Source of the DNA: a bacterium
GTDB lineage: Bacteria > CLD3 > SB21
DNA: 64,000 nt
Direction of reading: 5' to 3'
Assembly (NCBI GenBank): GCA_008933615.1
Contig: WBUR01000024.1
Location: forward strand, 1 to 64,000
How positions within the stretch are numbered: position 1 is the stretch's first letter; each line of letters starts with the position of its first letter. This document shows positions 24,553 to 32,405 of this stretch, one piece after another. The notes under the pieces were generated by a model, which made no database searches, was not told the DNA's origin, and was given only the letters and a program-made list of their open reading frames with translations. Position numbers and translations under genes: made by a program.

Positions 24553-26403
24553 TTAAAACTGTCCGGCGATACCAAAGTGAATTTTACCGTTTCCAAAAGA
24601 ATCTTTTTTTCCTAAACCGAAATCCAAAGCGAAAAGCCCTAATTGCGTTTCAAATCGAATACCAAACCCGTATCCGATCGGCCATCCGTCTTCCTTGATG
24701 ATCCTATTTTGATCAACAGGGGATGAAGCGTTGCGATAATAATATCCGAGATCAACAAAAGTAAATATACGTGATCTCGGCGACGTCAGCCAGCGCAGTT
24801 CAAAATTATTCCACCCGACACGGGTGCCGTTGAAAAAATCTTCCGTGTAGCCCCGAAGGGTTTTGAGTCCGCCGAAGCGTAACTGCTCACTGTATGGCAC
24901 GAGCGTTTGCGGCGATTTATATACTGCGCCGTGCAGAGCATTATAAAACACCAACTGTCTCGTGACGGAAATGATCGTTTCAAAATCTAAAGTAACTTTC
25001 TGGGTAGAGAGCGTGCGGCTGTTTTTTTCAACGATCACGGGAAGTCCGTTAACTATCAGTGTATCGGAAGCGCTATTGTTTGCAGTCAGTCGGTCTTCAT
25101 TTTTTCTTCCGTATTCGATCTGCGCTTTGTAGAATGTGCCTTTCCTTGGGTTGTAAGGAGTATCACGGGTATCATAAGATAATCCGATATAGGCCGATGC
25201 AAATTGCGCCGTGGGAATATTATACAAAAAAGAAGTTACGGGATCGGCTGCGTCCACATATTTTAATTTAAGCCCGAACAGGCCGGCGCCGAACGTACCC
25301 AGCCAGACACTCCCGTCCAGAGTCATTTGTTGTTCCACATACGTTGTATCTTGAACCAACTGCTGAAATGATCCGCTTAGGTTTAAGGGAAAGTTAAATA
25401 TCCACGGCTCGGTATATGCAATCAGGAATTCCTGGGAATACCTGTTCTTTTTCTGCCAACGCACGTCGAGACGCCTCGCGGTTCCATAAAGATTTAGAAA
25501 AGACAAATTGGCAATGCCGGTAAAATATCCTTTGGATGCGGTGGTTTTCGGAACATACCCAGCAACGCCGTCAATAATATTTGACGGGCCCTCGTTTATA
25601 CTAATTTGCTGACGGTAACTGCTGTCGCTGTTTGCCGCAAGTTCACCGGCCCGCGCTTCGGTAATAAAAGGGAATCGGCGTATTCGCGCAAGGCCGGCTT
25701 CAATGTCGGTTCTGCGAAATAAGCGGGGTAGAGTGAGCCTCATTTCTCTTAGCAAAACATTACTTCTTGTTTGTTGCTGACCGCTCATTTCTAATTGAGT
25801 CAACATTGTTTTTTGATTTTCCGACACATGGAGACTAATGGCAAGTTTGGGCTGACCTTTTTCTTCATACAATTTTAGTTCAGCAACCGTGACCTTCGCA
25901 AACGGATATCCGGAGTCTTCATACAAACGAAGGATTTCCTCGATATCCATCTCAAGAGTTTTTGGATCGAAAGATTTATTCACATTCGAGTTCATCACGT
26001 TGAGCAGATCGGAAACGGTTAAAGAGGGGTTTCCTTTAAATTCGATATTTCCAATGGAAATTACTTTATTTTCTGTAACCAAGATTTGGATGCTAACTTC
26101 TGAAGAATCATCGGAAAAAATATAATGAACGGAATCAATTTGGATCAAATACAAATTTTTCAGGCTATACAGGCGGAGGATCTGTCGTAAGTCGCGGTCA
26201 AGCGCAGCTCGATCAAAAAAATTGTTTTTACGTGATCGGAGGTTTTCGAGAATATAACTCTCTGAAACCTGCGCGGCGCCCTCAACGCTGATCCTCTTGA
26301 TTGTTGCCGGGGATTCAATTGAGTTTGACTCTGTTTGGCTGAATGCCGGCGTTGAAAAGATAAGAAAGGCGACGCAGGTAATTATAAATAATGCGGGTTT
26401 CAT
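24553..26403 (-). CDS. Omp85-superfamily outer membrane protein with POTRA domains
   Basis: The protein is 616 residues with a signal peptide (LFIITCVAFLIFSTPAFSQ). Three POTRA-like regions cover about residues 35-260 (IKRISVEGAAQVSESYI, VISIGNIEFKGNPSLTVSDLL, LTQLEMSGQQQTRSNVLLREM). The C-terminal 16-strand-type barrel contains GGLKTLRGYTEDFFNG, the conserved substrate-loop region with RGY, and ends in ...GIAGQF, a C-terminal Phe like a BAM beta-signal. It is shorter than BamA, with fewer POTRAs, so it is more like TamA or another specialised Omp85. A coupled TPR gene follows. Confidence 0.88.
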   Translation of the reverse strand: MKPALFIITCVAFLIFSTPAFSQTESNSIESPATIKRISVEGAAQVSESYILENLRSRKNNFFDRAALDRDLRQILRLYSLKNLYLIQIDSVHYIFSDDSSEVSIQILVTENKVISIGNIEFKGNPSLTVSDLLNVMNSNVNKSFDPKTLEMDIEEILRLYEDSGYPFAKVTVAELKLYEEKGQPKLAISLHVSENQKTMLTQLEMSGQQQTRSNVLLREMRLTLPRLFRRTDIEAGLARIRRFPFITEARAGELAANSDSSYRQQISINEGPSNIIDGVAGYVPKTTASKGYFTGIANLSFLNLYGTARRLDVRWQKKNRYSQEFLIAYTEPWIFNFPLNLSGSFQQLVQDTTYVEQQMTLDGSVWLGTFGAGLFGLKLKYVDAADPVTSFLYNIPTAQFASAYIGLSYDTRDTPYNPRKGTFYKAQIEYGRKNEDRLTANNSASDTLIVNGLPVIVEKNSRTLSTQKVTLDFETIISVTRQLVFYNALHGAVYKSPQTLVPYSEQLRFGGLKTLRGYTEDFFNGTRVGWNNFELRWLTSPRSRIFTFVDLGYYYRNASSPVDQNRIIKEDGWPIGYGFGIRFETQLGLFALDFGLGKKDSFGNGKIHFGIAGQF

Positions 26404-26524
26404 ATCATGTTATCTTGTTGATATTCCGATATAATGCATCATACCGCAGCGGTACAGAGAACAAGTTTATGGAATTCCACACAAGCACTTATTCTATGAT
26501 TCTCTGTGTCTCCGTGGTGAACGA

Positions 26525-27139
26525 TTAATCCTGTCTAAGAATAACAATCTTGCCGCGCGTTAAGTCTACTAATTGGGAGCAAAACCGTTCAGTTTCGCCG
26601 GCTCGAATGGAGATCATCATTTCAGTTTGTATATCGTACTTGGTCTCAGTTATTTTCGCTTCGAACAAGTCAATCTGGCGCATGACCACGCTCGTTTCGT
26701 CATATGGAAACTGAACGCGGACGTTTTTATAAATTATTCGTTTGATAATATCGCAGTAAGTAATTACGTCAACGGCGCAGTCGGAATACGCGCGGGCAAG
26801 GCCGCCGGTGCCTAATTTTGTTCCTCCGTAATAACGTGTCGCCACAATAATGAGATTAGTCAACTTCCGGCCTGTGATGACTTGATAGATCGGCTTTCCG
26901 GCGGTGCCGGATGGTTCCCCGTCGTCGTGGTAACGAAAGGATAAATTAGATTCAATTCCGGCCCGATAGGCATAACAATGGTGAGTTGCATCAAAATATT
27001 TTTTTTGAATAGAGGCAAGAAATTGTTCCGCATGTTCACGGGATTCGATCGGGCAGGCGCTTCCGATAAAAGTGGAGCCTTTTACTTTGATTTCAGATTT
27101 TTTTTCATCTTTGATCGTATAAAATTCATCCGTAATCAT
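26525..27139 (-). CDS. YigZ/IMPACT family (UPF0029) protein
   Basis: This 204-residue protein contains the UPF0029 signature in FRYHDDGEPSGTAGKPIYQV and then VATRYYGGTKLGTGGLARAY, followed by a small C-terminal DUF1949 ferredoxin-like domain. Family members are linked to translation regulation (IMPACT) or possible nucleic-acid binding. The length is normal. It lies downstream of pyrC on the same strand (73-base gap). Confidence 0.92.
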   Translation of the reverse strand: MITDEFYTIKDEKKSEIKVKGSTFIGSACPIESREHAEQFLASIQKKYFDATHHCYAYRAGIESNLSFRYHDDGEPSGTAGKPIYQVITGRKLTNLIIVATRYYGGTKLGTGGLARAYSDCAVDVITYCDIIKRIIYKNVRVQFPYDETSVVMRQIDLFEAKITETKYDIQTEMMISIRAGETERFCSQLVDLTRGKIVILRQD

Positions 27140-27212
27140 GGGTATGGTTTTTGTGGAAAGAAAATCAAACGGCGTTCAAAGATACGGTATATTGCCTTCT
27201 TGGACTGGGAAA

Positions 27213-28511
27213 TTATTCCATAAATATTTTGTTTTTATGAATGACGCCGATCGCTTTGCCGCGCATTTCGTAATTATGGTATGGCGTATTGACGGATTTG
27301 GAACAGGTTTGCGAGACGTCGTATTTCCATACTTTTTCTAAATCGAGAATGGTGAATGTTGCGGAAGCGCCTGCCGTAAATTCCGGTAGCGGCAGGTTAA
27401 GTAATTTCCTCGGCGCAATAGCAAGTTTATCTATCGCAGAATCGAGAGAAATAACTTTTTTGTGTACCAGATCGGAGAGCGTGATACCCACGCACGTTTC
27501 TAATCCGGTAATGCCAAAAGCCGCATGGTCAAATTCGCATTCTTTATCCTCAACGGTATGCGGTGCGTGATCCGTTGCAATAATATCGATCGTTCCGTCC
27601 TGCAAACCCTTTTTGATCTCGTCCACATCTTTTTGCTCACGCAGCGGCGGATTCATTTTTGCAAACGTATTATAGTTTTCCACGGCCAGATCGGTGAGCG
27701 TGAAATGGTGCGGACAGACTTCACACGTGACTTTGATCCCGCGTTTTTTTGCTTCGCGCACGAGCCGAACCGTTCCGCCGGATGAAATGTGCGCGATATG
27801 AACGCGGGAGTCCGTATATTCGGCTAACAAAATATCCCTCGCAACAATAGTTTCTTCCGCTATACTCGGGATGCCGCGTATGCCCAGTCGCGTGGATGTA
27901 AAGCCTTCGTGCATGGATCCGCGATTGGATAATTGTTTATCCTCTGCATGTTCAATTACCGGAATGTCGAACATTTTTACATATTCGAGAGCGCGGCGCA
28001 TGATTTCTGCGTTGTAGACCGGATCGCCGTCGTCAGAAATACCCACCGCGCCCGCCTCGACAAGATTACCTATTTCCGCCAATTCCTTTCCCTCGCGATT
28101 TTTACTGACACAGCCCACGGGATATACGTCCACGAGGTGTTTTTCAGCGCGCGATTTTACAAAAAGCACGGTATCGGGAGAATCTATCGGAGGCGTAGTG
28201 TTCGGCATACAAGCGATTGCGGTAAAACCGCCCGCCATTGCGGCATTACATCCGGTCCAAACCGTTTCTTTATCCTCGCGGCCGGGTTCGCGCAGGTGCA
28301 CGTGCATATCGATAAAACCGTGCGTAACTATTTTACCTGAAAGATCTATAGTGTCGGCGCCGGACTGACTGATTTTACCGATCTTTTCTATTTTCCCGTT
28401 CTTAATAAGAATGTCCGTAACTTCATCGCGGCGATTCAAAACGTCGATCAACCGCACATTTTTCAACAGAAGCTGCTGGGGTAGGGGTTTTGCTGATACT
28501 TCTCGTGCCAT
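27213..28511 (-). CDS. pyrC: Dihydroorotase (PyrC, class I)
   Basis: The 432-residue enzyme closes carbamoyl-aspartate to dihydroorotate in pyrimidine synthesis. Metal ligands are visible: the DMHVHLREPG motif, HAED, the HISSGG His and the DHAPHT Asp. GCVSKNREGKELAEIGNLVEAGAVGISDDG is typical of the class (around residues 120-150). ATG at 28509-28511 is chosen over an in-frame TTG immediately before it. The gene ends a minus-strand run with lipoprotein and haemoglobin genes upstream; no other pyrimidine gene is nearby. Confidence 0.95.
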   Translation of the reverse strand: MAREVSAKPLPQQLLLKNVRLIDVLNRRDEVTDILIKNGKIEKIGKISQSGADTIDLSGKIVTHGFIDMHVHLREPGREDKETVWTGCNAAMAGGFTAIACMPNTTPPIDSPDTVLFVKSRAEKHLVDVYPVGCVSKNREGKELAEIGNLVEAGAVGISDDGDPVYNAEIMRRALEYVKMFDIPVIEHAEDKQLSNRGSMHEGFTSTRLGIRGIPSIAEETIVARDILLAEYTDSRVHIAHISSGGTVRLVREAKKRGIKVTCEVCPHHFTLTDLAVENYNTFAKMNPPLREQKDVDEIKKGLQDGTIDIIATDHAPHTVEDKECEFDHAAFGITGLETCVGITLSDLVHKKVISLDSAIDKLAIAPRKLLNLPLPEFTAGASATFTILDLEKVWKYDVSQTCSKSVNTPYHNYEMRGKAIGVIHKNKIFME

Positions 28512-28538
28512 CAATGTCCTGCTCGGATTAAAGTGAAA

Positions 28539-28919
28539 TTAGTGAGTAACTACAAAAGTTGTTATGATACCGGCTATGGTCGCGAACATGAGCGCCATCA
28601 TGACTTTCTTCATCCGGTCTTGCGGCTTAAGCGCGATACCGCGAACGTCGCTTAATTCCGTATCTCGAAATGCATCGCCCATACGCAGTGAAACAATCCC
28701 ATCTATATTGGAATAAAATGTTCCGTCATACGTCTCGCCGTTATACAAGACAAGCGTAACCGCGTCGCCCGGCTTGATGGTCTGGATAATCTGTTCCAAT
28801 TCCGCATACCGGTTTTTTCTTTCGGATTCATCCAGTTCCTTTTTTTCGCTTAAATAATAATTACTGGCGCAGCCCGCGGTTAGCATTAAAAGAAAAGCAA
28901 GAAGAAGATATTTATACAT
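28539..28919 (-). CDS. Small hypothetical lipoprotein
   Basis: The 126-residue protein starts with a clear lipoprotein signal, MYKYLLLAFLLMLTAGC (Cys17). A charged helix (KKELDESERKNRYAELEQII) is followed by a small beta domain (GDAVTLVLYNGETYDGTFYSN ... VSLRMGD) that resembles an SH3/Sm-like barrel. A C-terminal hydrophobic helix (MMALMFATIAGIITTFVV) follows. Function is unknown. It shares its lipobox, beta middle and C-terminal helix layout with the protein at 13301-13855. Confidence 0.65.
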   Translation of the reverse strand: MYKYLLLAFLLMLTAGCASNYYLSEKKELDESERKNRYAELEQIIQTIKPGDAVTLVLYNGETYDGTFYSNIDGIVSLRMGDAFRDTELSDVRGIALKPQDRMKKVMMALMFATIAGIITTFVVTH

Positions 28920-28975
28920 GGCAAACCTATCGCATGAATTTTTGTAAATCTAATGTTTCAGAAAACCAATTTCAA

Positions 28976-29374
28976 TCACTCAGTTTTATTTCTCATCGAA
29001 TCGGCGACCATTACAAAAAAATCTTTCATAACCGGGATCAGTTCCTTGTCGCCTATGCAATCGTCCATTGCCCTCTGCATGCACGACAGCCACTGATCTC
29101 GTTCGGCCGTTCCGATCGAAAACGGCGCGTGTTTGGCGCGCAACATAGGATGCCCGTATTTTTCTACGTACAAGGGCGGCCCGCCGAATCGTCCGATTAA
29201 GAACTTAAACAGCTTTTCGCGCGACGCGTCAAGGTTTTTATGCATGGCGCGTATACCTGCCGCATTCGGGTCAGAATCCATTATATCATAAAACCGGTTT
29301 ACCAGATTTTGAATGGCGTCTTCACCGAGTTTATGATAGAGCGCGCCGATTTGGTTTAATGCTATTTCGTTCAT
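28976..29374 (-). CDS. Group II truncated haemoglobin
   Basis: The protein is 132 residues. Proximal His82 lies in the hallmark RAKHAPFSIG, with Trp95 at the G8 position (ERDQWLSCM) that marks group II, and a B10 tyrosine in VNRFYDIM. Relatives bind O2 or NO, or work in peroxide/NO detoxification. The gene starts five bases after the end of the upstream lipoprotein gene, so they are likely cotranscribed. Confidence 0.93.
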   Translation of the reverse strand: MNEIALNQIGALYHKLGEDAIQNLVNRFYDIMDSDPNAAGIRAMHKNLDASREKLFKFLIGRFGGPPLYVEKYGHPMLRAKHAPFSIGTAERDQWLSCMQRAMDDCIGDKELIPVMKDFFVMVADSMRNKTE

Positions 29375-29379
29375 GCGCC

Positions 29380-30978
29380 TTATTTCATCGGATGACCAAG
29401 AAGAGAAACGTTAGTTATACTGAAAGGGATCTCGAGCTTTTGTACATCTTCATACATTTCGATCTTAACGGAACCTTTCGGAGGAAACTGGCCGTCGATA
29501 TATAAACCAATCGTGCAGCCGTCACCGAAATCGGAACTGGAATATTTTTGGGTGTTGAGTACTTTGCCTGTGGCATCGAGAATTTGAATATCTTTGATCA
29601 TAGTATAGGAAACGGCAAATTTCAGGCTGATTTCCTGAGACGATTCATTTTGCGTGATAGTTTCGATCGTGACATCAAACGAAGTGCCTCGCGAGCCTTC
29701 TTTCAATTCTTTTATTCCCGTGTCAACCCATTTGGCGCCCGATGCCGAACTGGCATAAACAAATCCTGACAGTTCTTTAATTCCTTTGACCGTTTGATCC
29801 GGAACCAACAGCGTCACGTCCCATAATATATGAGAAGCGCTTTGGGATACTTGCAAATACGTTGTTTCTCGGCTCCATTCGTCCGTTGGTAGAAGGTCGT
29901 CTCCGTTATCAGCTATGGCTCTGGTAACAACTGCCCTTTCTGCCGCTAATAAAGCGCCCGGTAATTCTCCCAAAAGAGACAAACGGTAACTTTGATCGTT
30001 CCCGAATAAATTATAATCCGGATCGGATAAATTGGATAAGGTGGTACGGACGATTTTCACGTTATTGAAATTCCCGCCTTGGTAGTTTTCAACTTTTTTT
30101 GCGGGTTGTGCCGATTCATCCACAAGACCCAGCGTCGTGATCATCGCATCGTATGCAGCCTGCGCTGCGGCCATCTCTGTGGCATAGTCAAAAAAGGCTT
30201 TAAATTTGCCCTTAGAAGAAGCGCGCACAGGTCCTTTTTCACCGAAAAGTTGTTCGTTCATTTCAAATCCCGACGGCGGGCCTTTCTGGAGATCCGATCC
30301 TGCAAGGGCTTGCGCGCGCCACCATTCCTCATTCGCCATAAGCTTATCAAGGGCATCCAGAAGTTTCTGTCCGTTAAACGAAACCCGCAACAGGCCGCTT
30401 TTATCCATTTTGAAATTATTTACTTTTTCTATTTTTCCCGGCAATTGAAAACTAATATCCGTCGTCATGGTTCCCAAGAAAGCGCCCATCATCGGCTTCA
30501 TCTGAGCAAACTGTGATTTTTGTTCCGTAACAAATTTGTCTACCTCCTCGCTCGAGAGGTTCGTTTTTGTTGATGCCTTTTTTTCCGATTTGCTTTCACT
30601 ATTCATCTCAAGTATCAGGTTATTTTGCGCGTCCTTGTAGAAATTAATAGAATCCAACATGCTGATATTTTTGAAACGAACTTTTGTAATATCAGTGAAA
30701 TAGGCCGTTCCTTTAAAGAAATTTTTTCCGTCGTCAGTTTTTTTGTATTCAATATCTTTCCAAGTATCAATACCCGCGGAATTTTTCAGCACATCCTTTG
30801 CCAGCGAGGCGCCGGCGTTACCTTGATTCGTTTCCATCATAGGCGTAGCCTTGACCTCAACAAGCACTTTTCCCGATCCGTCGGGATTTACAGTATAATC
30901 CAATTTGGTTTCGTAACAGCCGAGATACCATAAGCTCATAACGGCGACGATCAAAGCGGCAATCCAATTTGTTTTCAT
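29380..30978 (-). CDS. Hypothetical lipoprotein, 532 residues
   Basis: The N-terminus MKTNWIAALIVAVMSLWYLGC has a lipobox (Cys21). The mature part opens with KLDYTVNPDGSGKVLVEVKA, a beta-rich pattern seen in uncharacterised surface lipoproteins, and ends in a domain with beta-sandwich character (TQKYSSSDFGDGCTIGLYID). No enzyme motif is visible. It is the first gene of a minus-strand run (truncated haemoglobin, small lipoprotein, pyrC). AGGAG lies before the ATG. Confidence 0.6.
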   Translation of the reverse strand: MKTNWIAALIVAVMSLWYLGCYETKLDYTVNPDGSGKVLVEVKATPMMETNQGNAGASLAKDVLKNSAGIDTWKDIEYKKTDDGKNFFKGTAYFTDITKVRFKNISMLDSINFYKDAQNNLILEMNSESKSEKKASTKTNLSSEEVDKFVTEQKSQFAQMKPMMGAFLGTMTTDISFQLPGKIEKVNNFKMDKSGLLRVSFNGQKLLDALDKLMANEEWWRAQALAGSDLQKGPPSGFEMNEQLFGEKGPVRASSKGKFKAFFDYATEMAAAQAAYDAMITTLGLVDESAQPAKKVENYQGGNFNNVKIVRTTLSNLSDPDYNLFGNDQSYRLSLLGELPGALLAAERAVVTRAIADNGDDLLPTDEWSRETTYLQVSQSASHILWDVTLLVPDQTVKGIKELSGFVYASSASGAKWVDTGIKELKEGSRGTSFDVTIETITQNESSQEISLKFAVSYTMIKDIQILDATGKVLNTQKYSSSDFGDGCTIGLYIDGQFPPKGSVKIEMYEDVQKLEIPFSITNVSLLGHPMK

Positions 30979-31048
30979 AAGGTCTCCTCGATTAGGTGTT
31001 TCATTTTAACAAAGGTTAATTATTGATCATTTTGAGTCAGAGCAGAAT

Positions 31049-31185
31049 ATGCTATTCCGTAAGAAACTTTTTTGTTCTAAGAAAAACTTTCATACTGCGA
31101 GGAAATCCCATTTCGTATCATTAGTAGTTCCCTTTCAGGGCTGAGTTTCCTCTTTAATTCAAAAAATATTCTTACAGAATATCAT
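31049..31185. repeat. Palindromic element, internally deleted GIY-YIG-carrying form
   Basis: The left arm ATGCTATTCCGTAAGAA and the right arm TTCTTACAGAATATCAT pair with each other and match the arms of the 16610-17443 array. The interior retains GIY-YIG gene ends (see 31090-31138). The flanking TTTAATTCAAAAAA is shared with the flank of the intact gene copy at 17071-17084. Confidence 0.8.
31090..31138 (-). pseudogene. GIY-YIG gene remnant: first and last codons joined by internal deletion
   Basis: Read on the minus strand, the segment starts CTGAAAGGGAACTACTA, matching the first codons of the intact gene (GTGAAAGGAAATTACTA). It ends with codons for KWDFLAV and a TGA stop, matching the intact C-terminus KWNFLAV-stop. 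About 240 bases of the middle are gone. Confidence 0.8.
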
Positions 31186-31197
31186 TAAAAAATTACT

Positions 31198-32400
31198 TTA
31201 GAGCATTTGAAAGAAAATCGTTTTCAGATACAGCGTTTCCGGAATTTGCAGAATGTGCGGATGATCCGGTGGTTGGTACGAAGTATGAACCACACGCAGA
31301 CGTACTCCCAAATCCGCTGAAGCATAACGGCCCGCTTCCCGCATCAGGTCCGTGGACATGTGATAGGCGCAGGACGATAAGACGATATGCCCGCCGGTAT
31401 TGAGTAATTTAAGAGAATTAAGCAATAATTTCCAATAGGCCCACTTAAGTTTTTCCATTCCTTCTTTGCGCTTAGCGATGGCCGGCGGATCGATAACGAT
31501 CAGATCGTATTTTTGTACTTTGCCCGCCTCTGTTTTTTGTAATTCGGTTTGCTCGTCTAAAAATTCGAAAACGTCGCACGTAAGGAATTCACATTTTTTT
31601 TCAACGCCGTTTAATTGTACGTTTTCTTTGGCAAAACCCACAACATCGGGATCAAGATCAATTGCCGTCACAATAGCGCCTGCTTTGGCAAGCGCGACCG
31701 TAAAAGCGCCGGTATATGAAAACAGATCGAGAGCCTTTTGATTGGGCTTTATCAACGAGCGTACGAAATCGCGATTATCACGCTGATCAAGATAAAAACC
31801 GGTTTTGTGCCCTTTGATCGCATCCACAAGAAATTTCATGTCATTTTCAAAAATCTCGATAGATGCCGGAACTTCGCCGTACACTGTACCCGCACATTTG
31901 TCTAACCCTTCTTCCGCGCGCGATTCCATATCGCTGCGCTCGTAAATTCCTTTAGGCTTTACGAGTTCAACCAGTATTTCAACGATCTCCTTTTTAAATT
32001 TTTCCATCCCGAGCGAGCGTATCTGCATCACGAGATAATCGCCAAATTGATCCACCATTAAACCGGGCAGCATATCGGCTTCGGCGTGAATGAGCCGCCT
32101 TGCATCCGAGTTGATTTTTTGGTTGTCCCGAAATTGAACGGCTTTCTTAATGCGATGTAAAAAAAAGCTTTTATCTACGGCAATGTTTTGTTTAGATAGA
32201 ATTCGAACCAGAATATGCGATTGGGAATTGTACGTGCCGATAGCAAGAAATTTATTCTCCGAATCGTAAACTTCCACGATGGACCCGTTCTCGATAGTAT
32301 CCCGATCCTTGAACTGTGTGGACACATCGTCACGAAAAATCCAGAGGTAATTGTTACGGATCTTTTTATCTTTTTTTTCTTTGAGCCTAACCTTGTTCAA
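31198..32400 (-). CDS. Class I SAM-dependent rRNA methyltransferase (RlmI-like)
   Basis: The 400-residue protein begins with a PUA-like domain and continues with an EEHEE-type region (GFYLDQRDNRDFVRSLI). The Rossmann domain has the SAM motif ALDLFSYTGAFTVALAKAGA and the catalytic loop VIDPPAIAKRKEG. It ends with SSCAYHMS carrying the Cys typical of m5C enzymes. RlmI methylates 23S rRNA at C1962 (E. coli numbering); the exact target here is inferred. It lies five bases downstream of mutS. Confidence 0.9.
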   Translation of the reverse strand: MNKVRLKEKKDKKIRNNYLWIFRDDVSTQFKDRDTIENGSIVEVYDSENKFLAIGTYNSQSHILVRILSKQNIAVDKSFFLHRIKKAVQFRDNQKINSDARRLIHAEADMLPGLMVDQFGDYLVMQIRSLGMEKFKKEIVEILVELVKPKGIYERSDMESRAEEGLDKCAGTVYGEVPASIEIFENDMKFLVDAIKGHKTGFYLDQRDNRDFVRSLIKPNQKALDLFSYTGAFTVALAKAGAIVTAIDLDPDVVGFAKENVQLNGVEKKCEFLTCDVFEFLDEQTELQKTEAGKVQKYDLIVIDPPAIAKRKEGMEKLKWAYWKLLLNSLKLLNTGGHIVLSSCAYHMSTDLMREAGRYASADLGVRLRVVHTSYQPPDHPHILQIPETLYLKTIFFQML

Positions 32401-32405
32401 TCAGC

